Notes: a model not told the origin generated them from the letters alone. DNA of 32,338 nt from Sporomusaceae bacterium (GCA_031460455.1 JAVKTQ010000024.1:1-32338), one strand, 5' to 3'. Shown: positions 1-7,491, counted from the stretch's first letter. Numbers and translations are program-made.

Positions 1-183
1 GCCGCCAAGCTCGGCCGCCCCACCGGGTTCACGGTGACGGTGCGCGAGGTGCGGGTGGCGGCCGGGGCGGGCTTCCTGGTGGCGATCACCGGCGAAATAA
101 TGACAATGCCCGGCCTGCCCAAAAAACCGGCCGCCGAGGCGATGGACATCGACAACAACGGCAAGATAGTAGGCCTGTTCTAG
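1..183 (+). CDS. fhs: Formate-tetrahydrofolate ligase, C-terminal end (partial)
   Basis: The frame is open from base 1 to a TAG at 181-183, giving the last 60 residues of a protein that begins outside the window. The peptide contains [20 protein letters not shown], then a segment reading [17 protein letters not shown], and ends GKIVGLF. I recognise this as the conserved C-terminus of formyltetrahydrofolate synthetase, which ligates formate to tetrahydrofolate with ATP in the methyl branch of the Wood-Ljungdahl pathway and in C1 metabolism. The gene is cytosolic and GC-rich like the chromosomal backbone. It is followed 40 bases later by a transporter gene with its own ribosome binding site. 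No terminator separates the two, so they may be cotranscribed. Confidence 0.9.
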   Translation, partial: AAKLGRPTGFTVTVREVRVAAGAGFLVAITGEIMTMPGLPKKPAAEAMDIDNNGKIVGLF

Positions 184-223
184 GGCGGACGATCGGCCCT
201 CTTTACTAGGAGAAGGAGAAACA

Positions 224-1528
224 ATGGTAACAGGTCCGGAAAATACACCAAGCCGATGGCTGGTAGCCGTCATGGGGACACTGCTTCAACTCGCGCTTGG
301 CACTGTCTACGCCTGGAGCTACTTCCAGCAGCCGGTCATGGCCGCCGGAGGCTGGTCCAATACCCAGGCGGCCTGGGCGTTCAGCCTGGCTATTTTCTTC
401 CTCGGCCTGGCGGCGGCCTGGGGGGGCGTCAATCTTTCCAAATTCGGGCCGCGCAGGCTTGCCATGGCAGGCGGCGCACTGTTCGGCCTCGGTTACCTGA
501 TCGCCGCCTATGCCCTTCATATCAAAAGCCTCTCACTGCTGTACGCCGGCTATGGCGTGATCGGGGGGATCGGACTGGGGCTCGGCTATGTGACGCCGGT
601 GGCGACAGCCGCCAAATGGTTCCCCGACAAAAAGGGCTTGATTACCGGCATGGTGGTGATGGGATTCGGGTTCGGAGCGCTGGTCATGGCCAAGGTTGTG
701 GCCCCTATCCTCATGTCTGTCGCCGGTGGTAATCTTGTCCGGATATTCTTCTGTATCGGCGTCGCCATGCTCGCCGCAACCCTGACGGCCGGCTACTTCC
801 TGGTCAATCCACCGGCGGGTTTCACGCCCAAAGGCTTTGCTCCTCCGCCAACATCGGCCGCGCAAAGTAACTCCCATGATGCTTTAACCGCCAGACAATG
901 CATTTTTTCCGGTAGGTTCCTGATGATGTGGCTGGTATTCTTCTTTAACATCGTCGCCGGCATCATGTTCATCGGCTTCCAGTCGCCGCTGCTGCAAGAC
1001 CTCCTGAAACAGACCATGGACGCGGCTGTCTTATCCAATCCCCAAGTGATTGCCGGCTTAGCTGCCTCCGGCGCTACCCTGATCGCCGTAAGTTCCATCT
1101 TTAACGGCCTCGGCCGTTTTTTCTGGGGCGGATTGTCCGACAAAATTGGCCGTGTTCAGACTTTCCGCCTTATCCTCGGCAGTCAACTGGCCGTTTTCAT
1201 TGCCCTGATGTTCGTCGAAAGCCCCCTCGTCTTTAGCATACTTGTTTGCTACATCCTCTTCTGCTACGGAGGCGGCTTTGGTTCCATGCCCTCGTTCGTT
1301 CTCGACGTTTTTGGCCAGAAAATGATGCCGGTTGTCTACGGCGCCATCCTCACGGCCTGGGGCTGCGGAGGCATAATCGGTCCGCAGATCGTTGCCCATA
1401 TGAAGGACAATTTCGCCATACAGGCCGCACAGTACACCTTCGCGTCCGCTTCGGCGCTCCTGCTACTCGGCTTCATAATTACCTTTGTTCTGAGCAACGA
1501 GAAATTCACCCTGCTGCACAACAAATAA
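224..1528 (+). CDS. OFA-family (OxlT-like) MFS transporter
   Basis: This is a 434-residue major facilitator with about 12 hydrophobic segments. The N-terminus (LALGTVYAWSYFQQP) and the region GYGVIGGIGLGLGYVTPVA are typical of the oxalate/formate antiporter family, and the loop FWGGLSDKIGR is the MFS motif between TM8 and TM9. The ATG at 224 follows AGGAGAAGGAG at a good distance. Family members exchange or take up small monocarboxylates or dicarboxylates such as oxalate, formate, lactate or pyruvate; the substrate cannot be read from sequence. The position directly after fhs makes formate or oxalate an attractive guess. It could equally be a lactate or pyruvate carrier. No T-tract terminator follows, only a weak hairpin around 1568-1596. 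Confidence 0.85.
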   Translation: MVTGPENTPSRWLVAVMGTLLQLALGTVYAWSYFQQPVMAAGGWSNTQAAWAFSLAIFFLGLAAAWGGVNLSKFGPRRLAMAGGALFGLGYLIAAYALHIKSLSLLYAGYGVIGGIGLGLGYVTPVATAAKWFPDKKGLITGMVVMGFGFGALVMAKVVAPILMSVAGGNLVRIFFCIGVAMLAATLTAGYFLVNPPAGFTPKGFAPPPTSAAQSNSHDALTARQCIFSGRFLMMWLVFFFNIVAGIMFIGFQSPLLQDLLKQTMDAAVLSNPQVIAGLAASGATLIAVSSIFNGLGRFFWGGLSDKIGRVQTFRLILGSQLAVFIALMFVESPLVFSILVCYILFCYGGGFGSMPSFVLDVFGQKMMPVVYGAILTAWGCGGIIGPQIVAHMKDNFAIQAAQYTFASASALLLLGFIITFVLSNEKFTLLHNK

Positions 1529-1611
1529 AATTGGCAGAGTATCGCGAACGCCTCTGATCCAGGCATAAGAAATCCTGCCAATGACACCGGATTTCTGGCA
1601 AGTCACTCCAC

Positions 1612-1640
1612 TTGAAAATCGCCCTGGAATGTGCTATCCT
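1612..1640 (+). promoter_or_regulatory. Putative sigma-A promoter for tRNA-Gly
   Basis: TTGAAA at 1612-1617 and TATCCT at 1635-1640 are separated by 17 bases. Transcription would start near 1647 and run through a leader of about 125 bases, containing a small GACAGCC/GGCTGTC hairpin, into the tRNA. This is inference from consensus only. Confidence 0.45.
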
Positions 1641-1772
1641 TATATACGCTTGGTGGTTGGTATTATTGCTTGCCTTGTTGCTTATCTGAAGCCACAAGCA
1701 ACGCAAAGCAGCCAAAGACAGCCTTGCCACATGGCTGTCCAAACCGCCAAAACCCAATAAAATTCAACACAT

Positions 1773-1847
1773 GCGGGCGTAGCTCAGTGGTAGAGTACCG
1801 GCTTCCCAAGCCGTGGGTCGCGAGTTCGAATCTCGTTGCCCGCTCCA
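1773..1847 (+). tRNA. tRNA-Gly (anticodon CCC), CCA encoded
   Basis: The cloverleaf is complete: acceptor stem GCGGGCG/TGCCCGC, D arm GCTC..GAGT, anticodon loop TTCCCAA (anticodon CCC), T arm GCGAG-TTCGAAT-CTCGT, discriminator T and an encoded CCA. The top pair of the anticodon stem (C27-T43) is mismatched; all other stems pair, with a few G-T wobbles. The last 45 bases of the gene, plus one base, recur exactly at 8878-8923, which marks it as the integration site of a genomic island. The tRNA remains intact because the island supplied an identical 3' half. Confidence 0.95.
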
Positions 1848-1848
1848 A
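1803..1848. repeat. Attachment site copy 1 (46-bp direct repeat within tRNA-Gly)
   Basis: These 46 bases, from the anticodon loop (TTCCCAAG) to the CCA plus one A, are identical to 8878-8923 and in the same orientation. The sequences diverge immediately outside: C at 1802 against A at 8877, and AGC against AAA on the right. Tyrosine-recombinase islands characteristically use the 3' half of a tRNA gene in this way, so this is taken as the left attachment site. Confidence 0.9.
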
Positions 1849-1898
1849 GCAAAAATCGTGGCCTCCAGGCATTTGCCTGGAGGCCACGATTTTTGCTT
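1847..1898 (+). terminator. Perfect 25-bp hairpin directly abutting the tRNA
   Basis: The left arm 1847-1871 is the exact reverse complement of the right arm 1874-1898, with two T residues between. The descending strand ends in TTTTTGCTT, so it can act as an intrinsic terminator for tRNA-Gly. It replaces the native terminator that was moved to 8923-8957. The full symmetry means it could also act from the other side. Confidence 0.7.
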
Positions 1899-1899
1899 A

Positions 1900-1919
1900 G
1901 GGACCAATCTGCGGACCAA
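1900..1919. repeat. 20-bp island-end repeat, left copy
   Basis: The sequence gggaccaatctgcggaccaa is repeated exactly at 8730-8749 in the same orientation. It contains two GGACCAA units 12 bases apart, a layout reminiscent of arm-type recombinase binding sites. It lies 52 bases from the left attachment repeat. The functional reading is inference. Confidence 0.6.
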
Positions 1920-2103
1920 TAGACGGTATATTATCCTATTGAGCGGGTTGGGTTGAGATAGAATAATCGTTAAGCTAACGTATTTATGCCATACAAAACA
2001 TGATTATACCTGTAGTATCAACCGTCCAAGGTAACTGGAATTGAATGGATGGTATAGCAAGAATATACTGAAGGATACAGAAAATTCACATTGAAATCGA
2101 AAT

Positions 2104-2556
2104 TCGGTACTCGTCATTGCGGTAATCTCAAGTCTCAATGCCGATCCTAAAGAAGAACGTGATAAAATTGACGAGATGGTTCAAGCGATATATTGCAAAG
2201 CCTTTGAGATAGCACCTAACTATAAGGGTTATAGCACTTCTGCTGCGAGGATGCTGAAACGTGATATGGGTCTGCATGGACCGGAAAACCGCCCTTTATT
2301 CCCATATGAAGTGGCAAGCATACTGTCCGCCCAGCGACAAGTAGACTATACGGAACAGTTGCTTACGGAGTTAGACTATTCAGCACTTGATCCGCTGGAG
2401 ATGGAACGGTTACGCCAAACAATCGAACGAAACTCCGGAAGAAGCGATGCCGCACTCAACGGGGTCGAGGGCGAAGAACTGGCTAAATCCACTAGATGTG
2501 GCCACCCAGAAGATATAATCGCCGGCTACATTAAACAATTTAGTATAAATTGTTAA
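2104..2556 (+). pseudogene. Decayed hypothetical gene, possibly AlbA_2/RecG-like C-terminal part
   Basis: An ATG at 2176 opens a 126-residue frame ending at 2556. Coding resemblance continues upstream in the same frame (VLVIAVISSLNADPKEERD), but there is no start or ribosome binding site there, and a neighbouring frame reads KIHIEIEIRYSS before a stop, as expected after a frameshift. The segment DYSALDPLEMERLRQTI followed by an EELAKS stretch faintly resembles the C-terminal part of AlbA_2/RecG-like ATP-binding proteins, where a DLDPEAI-type motif occurs. That resemblance is from memory and weak. The stretch 1920-2103 shows no gene. The fragment looks like debris of an older island gene, and I do not assign a function. 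Confidence 0.4.
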
Positions 2557-2634
2557 GCTTTCAGGAGACTGATATCGCTTTCCCTATTCCCAAACAGGTG
2601 GTTTCACATTCTGGGGCGAACAATAATTAAACAT

Positions 2635-2703
2635 ATGAGAGAATATTACGTGTCTCTTTCATTTAGATTAGAAACATTGGAAATAATCCAAAAAGAGGGC
2701 TAG
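2635..2703 (+). CDS. Possible 22-codon ORF upstream of dsrE-like gene
   Basis: An ATG at 2635 encodes MREYYVSLSFRLETLEIIQKEG before a TAG at 2701-2703. No good ribosome binding site precedes it. Its stop lies just upstream of the AGGAGG of the DsrE-like gene, so it could be a leader ORF or the start of a truncated small protein. The EYYVSLSF opening vaguely resembles DUF3343 proteins, but this is too short to call. Confidence 0.2.
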   Translation: MREYYVSLSFRLETLEIIQKEG

Positions 2704-2714
2704 GAGGAAAAAGT

Positions 2715-3074
2715 ATGTTACAAGAAATTAATCAGGAAGAATCGGAATTATTCGTACTATGGACTAGTGGGGACCGCGACGTTGCATCGAGTATGGTGTT
2801 TATGTACACATTGAACTCAAAGCTGCGGGGCTGGTGGGAAGACGTCACCTTAATAGTATGGGGTGCTTCCACCAAGCTTCTGGTGGAAGACGAAGAACTG
2901 CAGGAACGGATACGGCAGATGATTGAGGCCGGTGTCGATGTCGTAGCATGCGTCGCCTGTGCTAAGATGTTCGGGGCGGTCGAAAAGCTTGAAAGCCTTG
3001 GTATCGAAGTGAAAAGCATGGGTCAACCATTGACTCAGCTGCTCAAGGCAGGAAAAAAGGTTCTCACCATTTAG
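2715..3074 (+). CDS. DsrE-family protein
   Basis: This 119-residue protein starts at an ATG preceded by TAGGAGGAAAAAGT, an excellent ribosome binding site. The sequence has the DsrE/YchN-like alpha/beta pattern: a first strand (FVLWTSGDRDVA), a helix, the strand VTLIVWGASTKLL, a helical EDEELQERIRQMI, then VDVVACVACAKMFG and a C-terminal LGIEVKSMGQPLTQLL. DsrE-like proteins are small, usually oligomeric proteins, some of which relay sulfane sulfur through a conserved cysteine. Here C-V-A-C in the fourth strand is the obvious candidate. It is the first intact gene of the island and is followed by a terminator. The partner and physiological role are unknown. Confidence 0.75.
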   Translation: MLQEINQEESELFVLWTSGDRDVASSMVFMYTLNSKLRGWWEDVTLIVWGASTKLLVEDEELQERIRQMIEAGVDVVACVACAKMFGAVEKLESLGIEVKSMGQPLTQLLKAGKKVLTI

Positions 3075-3185
3075 CAGGCAGAACGCGTGGACACAGAGCT
3101 CCCCTCTCTGGCCTCGATTAGAGGTAAGATTTACCTTGTCAACGAGGAAAACCAGATCAGCAGCAGTATATCGTTACTAAACAAT

Positions 3186-3232
3186 AATGGCCAAGGCGGA
3201 CCACCCGAAAGGAGCAACCTGCCTTGGCCATT
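3186..3232 (+). terminator. Stem-loop terminator after the DsrE-like gene
   Basis: The 12-base arms 3186-3197 (AATGGCCAAGGC) and 3221-3232 pair perfectly around a 23-base loop and are followed by a TTTTGT tract. The spacing to the dsrE-like stop is about 110 bases. The sequence from there to 3340 holds no convincing gene. Confidence 0.6.
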
Positions 3233-3340
3233 TTGTCGTTCCGTGGTTTCGTGTAGAGTCAGTATTGTGGCATCGACCCAGACAACGCCGATCAGGCCCC
3301 CTTTTCGTAAAGCGGCATTTTGACGGCGCTCAGCACATAA

Positions 3341-4690
3341 TTACATCCAATCTGGTTTTTGAGAGGTCGATGGTCTACGGCCATACAGGTAATCATCAAA
3401 GTGCACCATAATCCGTCGGGACAATGAAGACTGCTGTAGGCTTAACCTGTAGAGTCGGTGTATTAAAGTATTCGGTTTACTATAGGGGCAGGTATTCATG
3501 CAGATTGCACAGTCGGTTCCGACCTTACACCAGAACTCATAGCACTTCTCCTGACTGATTTTCCATTTGAGTACACCGTCGTGTAATGATTTGTCACCGT
3601 GGGGTATGGCTTGGGAGGGGCAAGTTTGAGCACATTTCTTACACGCCTGGCAGGAGTCCTGTACTCCGAAGACTATCGGTTCGTCGGCAACCAAAGGCAG
3701 GTCTGTGGTAACAACACCAAGCCTTACCCGCGGGCCGTAGTCCTGGGTTATAATGGTGCCCATTCTGCTGAGCTCGCCAATCCCTGCGTCATGCGCAACT
3801 AGAGGGGCGCAGACGAGATAGTTGCCATCCATGTGATTGCGTGCGTCAAAGCCTAATTGACGGATAAAATAAGCGAGCACCATGCCGATTTTGGCTGCTT
3901 CAATGTATTCTTTGCACGATTCAATTACAACGGGAGCTAGGGGGGCGGTTTTAACCATCCAGTAGTCCATTTCGACGGCGAAGACGATCGCGAATTTATG
4001 AGTATGGATAATCTCGTCCCCATAGTTGTCAGGGCTACGGCCCCGGTAGGAATAGTAGTGGTAGGGTCTTGTCTCGGTAACGCCAACTATTTTCGCCCCG
4101 TGATACTTTGCCAGCCCCTTTAGGGTTGTTGTGATCTGTCCCGGCGAGGTTGCCTGCTTCTCGGGGGCGAAAGCGCCCTCGGCCAGCGGTCGTATATGTT
4201 CAAGAAACTGAAAACCTGAACGGGCAATCCGGGCGCTTATGGGTTCGTAGGTTGAAGCTCCCGGACTGCAGAGCCCAGGCAATGTGCGGATGTGGTCATC
4301 CGGTTTCCGTTTTTCGGGATGACGGTCATAGTAGTCCCGGTAGTTGGCCTTGCCTTCTCTGTACCCGGCGCGGGCAAACATGATATCCCGCTCATCAAAT
4401 CTTGGTATTTCCAGTGGAATCACCATTTTTTCGAGTTTGCCGATAGGTAGAAAAAACAGGAGGCCAATTCCCAGAACCAGCAACTCGCTAATGGAAAGCA
4501 TAACTGTCCTATGAGGAAAATCGCCGGCCAGAACTGCGGCGAAACTGGCGATTAATAAGATTCCGGGAATAAGCGCCCTCGGAAGTCGCTTCATTTCCCG
4601 CTCAATAAACAGCGTTATGGCCAGCCAGATGAGCATCAAAATTGCTCCGATTTCCATCATCCAACCGATTAATTCCAAAACTGTTAACAC
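3341..4690 (-). CDS. Membrane-anchored reductive-dehalogenase-like protein (RdhA homologue)
   Basis: The best start is GTG at 4690-4688, seven bases after GGAGGT; the frame also opens five codons earlier at a TTG, but that lies on the ribosome binding site. The 449-residue product begins with about three hydrophobic segments (roughly residues 5-30, 38-58 and 63-83) instead of a twin-arginine signal. The body carries the RdhA/epoxyqueuosine-reductase-type cobamide domain. The C-terminus has two ferredoxin-like clusters, CQACKKCAQTCP (C347, C350, C353, C357) and a second group ending GTDCAICMNTCP (C394, C397, C401 with C383 or C388). RdhA enzymes use corrinoid and two 4Fe-4S clusters to remove halide from organohalides. 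No rdhB anchor gene, dehalobox or cobalamin riboswitch is seen; the built-in membrane region may replace RdhB. The substrate is unknown, and a non-dehalogenating reductase is possible. Confidence 0.75.
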   Translation of the reverse strand: MLTVLELIGWMMEIGAILMLIWLAITLFIEREMKRLPRALIPGILLIASFAAVLAGDFPHRTVMLSISELLVLGIGLLFFLPIGKLEKMVIPLEIPRFDERDIMFARAGYREGKANYRDYYDRHPEKRKPDDHIRTLPGLCSPGASTYEPISARIARSGFQFLEHIRPLAEGAFAPEKQATSPGQITTTLKGLAKYHGAKIVGVTETRPYHYYSYRGRSPDNYGDEIIHTHKFAIVFAVEMDYWMVKTAPLAPVVIESCKEYIEAAKIGMVLAYFIRQLGFDARNHMDGNYLVCAPLVAHDAGIGELSRMGTIITQDYGPRVRLGVVTTDLPLVADEPIVFGVQDSCQACKKCAQTCPSQAIPHGDKSLHDGVLKWKISQEKCYEFWCKVGTDCAICMNTCPYSKPNTLIHRLYRLSLQQSSLSRRIMVHFDDYLYGRRPSTSQKPDWM

Positions 4691-5022
4691 TGGTGATACC
4701 TCCAACTATCTGGTGTCGTCAAGAATGGATAACAAAGGTTTCGCTAGCAATGGGAAAACCCCTTCATTACTAACAATCACGTAGTTGTCATCCTGTCCAG
4801 TAAAATCAATAGTAGTTATGGCAACGGGGCACAAAGGTCGTGTCTCGTAGTCGTTTGTAGAAGAAAAGACAAGATGTAGTAGAGTGCATCAAAAAATCTG
4901 TAAAGATTAAAAGAATTGTTACTTGCGACGTCAAATATATTGTCGTTTTCTGTAACGCTGTTCAGGGAGCAATCATAGAATGAACTGGCGAAATAAAGTG
5001 GACTGGAAAGGGAGCACTACTG
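4691..5022. other. Intergenic region without recognised gene
   Basis: This AT-rich stretch between the divergent RdhA-like gene and the esterase remnant holds no supported ORF. I saw no palindromic TTAAT-N4-ATTAA-type site and no convincing promoter on either strand. Confidence 0.5.
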
Positions 5023-5778
5023 ATTGTAAAAAGAGTTGCAGCCCCCATCATCCTACTTTGTGCATTAATATTGCTTGCTATTGCATCGGATCCGGGACGA
5101 GTGGCTTTCAAAGCTAACGAGGAAAAAAATAAATGCATGGGCCAATAACTTGGTTCGACGGCCGGAAGACTCGCCTTACCTGACCCTCCACTACCGTATC
5201 CGTACACTATTCTTCGCCATTGACCCTTCTCCAGCCCGTCCCGTGGTTTTCTTAGGAGACAGTATTACCTACGGCGGCGACTGGGAAGATCTTTTTCCTG
5301 CTACACTGGTAGAAAACAGGGGAATTGGCGGTGACACTACTTTAGGTCTTTTGAATCGTCTCGATCAAGTTATCGCTCTTAAGCCCTCACAAATTTTTCT
5401 CATGATTGGCATGAATGATCTGTGCTATAACCGTCCGATACCGGAGGTAATTGCAAACTACCGGCGCATCCTCGGGCGGTTTCGTGAAGAACTGCCCGAT
5501 ACAAAGGTGTATGTTCAAAGTGTCCTCCCTTTTAACGACAGGATATTCCGGCGAGAGGCTTGCGAAGCAATAACGAAATAATGAAGCTTAACGGGCAAAT
5601 ACGTCTAGTGTCCGCTGAGTTTGGGTACACCTACCTGGATATAGCAACCGCTTTTACCGGATCTGATGGACGGCTGCCGCCCGAATACACCAGTGATGGC
5701 CTGCACATCAGCAATACAGGGTATAGGCTTTGGCGCGACAAGATACAGAACTTAGTGTTGGTGTCTTCCAGTCGCTGA
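5023..5778 (+). pseudogene. SGNH/GDSL-type esterase with two compensating frameshifts
   Basis: Three overlapping reading segments make one SGNH hydrolase. Frame 1 from about 5023 encodes a hydrophobic export signal (VKRVAAPIILLCALILLAIAS) and stops near 5146. Frame 2 (5075-5581) encodes the catalytic core with the GDS block VVFLGDSITYGGDW, the glycine block RGIGGDT and the block MIGMNDL. Frame 1 again (5560-5778) encodes the C-terminus with the catalytic Asp/His block SDGLHISNTGY. Moving from frame 1 to 2 and back to 1 needs one indel before about 5170 and a second, opposite one at about 5555-5580. No clear start codon precedes the signal sequence. The family hydrolyses esters of lipids or acylated sugars outside the cytoplasm. 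I call it a pseudogene, but sequencing errors would also explain the two shifts. Confidence 0.7.
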
Positions 5779-5797
5779 AAAAGTTGAGCAGATAAAG

Positions 5798-5825
5798 AAG
5801 AGAGCATTTGAAATGCTCTCTTTTT
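5798..5825 (+). terminator. Stem-loop terminator, probably bidirectional
   Basis: AAGAGAGCATTT (5798-5809) and AAATGCTCTCTT (5811-5822) form a near-continuous stem followed by TTTTT. It lies between the esterase remnant on the plus strand and the convergent flavoprotein gene on the minus strand. Confidence 0.75.
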
Positions 5826-5842
5826 AGTAGGAATTACAAATC

Positions 5843-6487
5843 CTAAAATAATATGGACGGTCGGCTCTTCAGAATAGCCCCAAGCATCTTGCCGATTTTG
5901 TAAAGGTCAGCCTCGGCAGTCGGCTGCCCAGTGAGTCTTTTTGGTAAATGTTCAGGGAGAATGGCGTCCAAGAAACCATGGTCCTTGACTACATTGCCGG
6001 ATGCGCAGTCGTGCCCAAATCCGCAGGTATAGCACTGTGAATATCCCCGCACTTTAACCTCGTCCACTACGACCATCTTTTGCCTCGTTATGATATTTCT
6101 CATGAACGAAAGAACCTCGTCGGTGCCTTTGTAATCGACGCTGATGATCACACCAAGTTTTCCTGCCATGCGAAAAGCGTCGCGATGACGGAAGCAGAAC
6201 ATGCGCTCAAGGCAGGCATGCCCTAAAGCATTGATGGTCCCGAAGTAGTTCGGAGCACCAAAGACGATGGCGTCAGCCATCAGCATCTTTTCCCCGATGG
6301 CGCTCCAATCATCTTCTATCACACACCTGTTATCAGCCGCGCACAAGGTGCAGCCGATGCAACCGTTAATACGCTTGCCGGCAAGAGACACGTAATCATA
6401 GTCAATTCCGGTCGCTTTCAACAGGGACTTGACAGCTTCGCTTGTGATTCCGTCTGGCCGGCCGCTCATACTAATACCGAGAATCAT
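5843..6487 (-). CDS. Iron-sulfur flavoprotein / NADPH-dependent FMN reductase family
   Basis: The 214-residue protein has the flavodoxin-like fold of the FMN-reductase family: an N-terminal strand and phosphate loop (ILGISMSGRPDGITSEA) and the strand ADAIVFGAPNYFGTINA. A compact cysteine cluster GCIGCTLCAADNRC (C43, C46, C49, C55) follows the pattern that binds 4Fe-4S in archaeal and clostridial Isf proteins. A second Cys group, CYTCGFGHDC, lies near residue 150. Such proteins move electrons between ferredoxin and small acceptors. It is divergent from the GntR/RCK_C regulator at 6707, and a perfect palindrome lies between them, so it may be a target of that regulator. The ribosome binding site is weak. 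The partner could be the RdhA-like protein, but this is only inferred from proximity. Confidence 0.75.
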   Translation of the reverse strand: MILGISMSGRPDGITSEAVKSLLKATGIDYDYVSLAGKRINGCIGCTLCAADNRCVIEDDWSAIGEKMLMADAIVFGAPNYFGTINALGHACLERMFCFRHRDAFRMAGKLGVIISVDYKGTDEVLSFMRNIITRQKMVVVDEVKVRGYSQCYTCGFGHDCASGNVVKDHGFLDAILPEHLPKRLTGQPTAEADLYKIGKMLGAILKSRPSILF

Positions 6488-6645
6488 GTTTCGTCGCCTG
6501 CCTTTATATCTGATTCTCCTTATGGTCTGACATAGTTATTCGTTCACCAGGGTTGTTTTACCTGTCGGTTGCGACTGAGACTGGCGCGTGGCAGCACCTG
6601 CTTTTTTAGAATAGAGCAATTTATTATTCCAAAGCAGGATATATC

Positions 6646-6659
6646 TTCATTGCAATGAA
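6646..6659. promoter_or_regulatory. 14-bp perfect palindrome, putative operator
   Basis: TTCATTGCAATGAA is perfectly self-complementary and lies 47 bases upstream of the GntR-type regulator start, in the region shared with the divergent flavoprotein gene. Its position suggests an autoregulatory site. No footprint evidence is available. Confidence 0.45.
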
Positions 6660-6706
6660 TGAATATCTTAACGCAAAGAAATGGACATTGCGAACGGAGG
6701 AACAAC

Positions 6707-7327
6707 ATGAGGTCGGAGACGCCTATATATCGTTCGATTGCAGTCGATATTGCCCGCAGAATTATTAACGATAACTTTGCCGAAGGTGCCAAGATATCCG
6801 GCCGAACCCTCTTGGCGAGCCAATATAATACTTCTCCTGAGACGATAAGGAAAGGGATTGCGCTCCTCAAGGATGAAGGGGTAGTCGACGTATCGCAGGG
6901 GAGAGAGGTCTTAGTCATATCTAAGGAGAACGCCTACAAGTTTATTGAGCGGTATCAAAACGTCGAGTCGGTTTATTCGCTGCGCCAGGATCTTGAGATA
7001 ATACTGCAGCAAAAGCAGGAACTGGACGCACGATTGGAAGGGATACTTAAAGATATCATCACGTATTCGGACCGCCTGCGTAACCTTACGCCCTTTAACC
7101 CTGTTGAAGTCGAAGTGCAGTCCGAGAGTCACGTCATAGGGAAATCTATAGGTCAGATTAAATTATGGGAACACACTGGGGCGACGATTGTAGCAATCAG
7201 GCGCGGAACGGAATTAACGGTCTCACCCGGACCCAGCGCGAAGATAGAGCCTCTGGACCGGATTGTTGTTGTCGGTAGCCCTGAATCTTTACGGTATACC
7301 ACAGCCTATCTCCAAAGACCGATATAG
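6707..7327 (+). CDS. GntR-family regulator with RCK_C (TrkA-C) domain, BusR-like
   Basis: I place the start at ATG 6707, eight bases after CGGAGG, rather than at the open ATG at 6659 that lacks a ribosome binding site. The 206-residue product has a GntR winged helix (about residues 5-70: TPIYRSIAVDIARRI, then SGRTLLASQYNTSPETIRKG and a wing LLKDEGVVDVSQG). A coiled coil follows (about 78-120), then a C-terminal RCK_C domain (about 125-200, with GKSIGQIKLWEHTGATIVAI and PLDRIVVVGSPESL). This architecture is that of BusR, a c-di-AMP-dependent repressor of osmolyte uptake in streptococci and lactococci. RCK_C domains bind c-di-AMP or other small ligands. Here no osmolyte transporter is adjacent, so the ligand and targets remain open. 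Confidence 0.8.
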   Translation: MRSETPIYRSIAVDIARRIINDNFAEGAKISGRTLLASQYNTSPETIRKGIALLKDEGVVDVSQGREVLVISKENAYKFIERYQNVESVYSLRQDLEIILQQKQELDARLEGILKDIITYSDRLRNLTPFNPVEVEVQSESHVIGKSIGQIKLWEHTGATIVAIRRGTELTVSPGPSAKIEPLDRIVVVGSPESLRYTTAYLQRPI

Positions 7328-7337
7328 AGAAAAGAGT

Positions 7338-7370
7338 GCCGGTGGATAATCCACCGGCTTAGCTTTTTAA
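7338..7370 (+). terminator. Terminator after the GntR/RCK_C regulator
   Basis: GCCGGTGGA (7338-7346) and TCCACCGGC (7350-7358) pair around TAA and are followed by TTAGCTTTTT. Confidence 0.75.
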
Positions 7371-7491
7371 GCAGATGTGTCAGTTTTTGTCACAAAATTT
7401 ATACTAACAACCCCAAATACATAAAGGATTTTTAGTTGCTGTGGCTAATATACTGATAACGGGGCTAATCTAGGAAAAGGGGGCGAGGAAG

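Noticed and set aside
3087-3340. Possible ORFs or transposon remnant between the DsrE-like and RdhA-like genes
   Set aside because: The frames run through the terminator hairpin, lack ribosome binding sites and match nothing I recognise.
4691-5022. Possible dehalobox (CprK/FNR-like site) upstream of the RdhA-like gene
   Set aside because: No TTAAT-N4-ATTAA-like palindrome was found.
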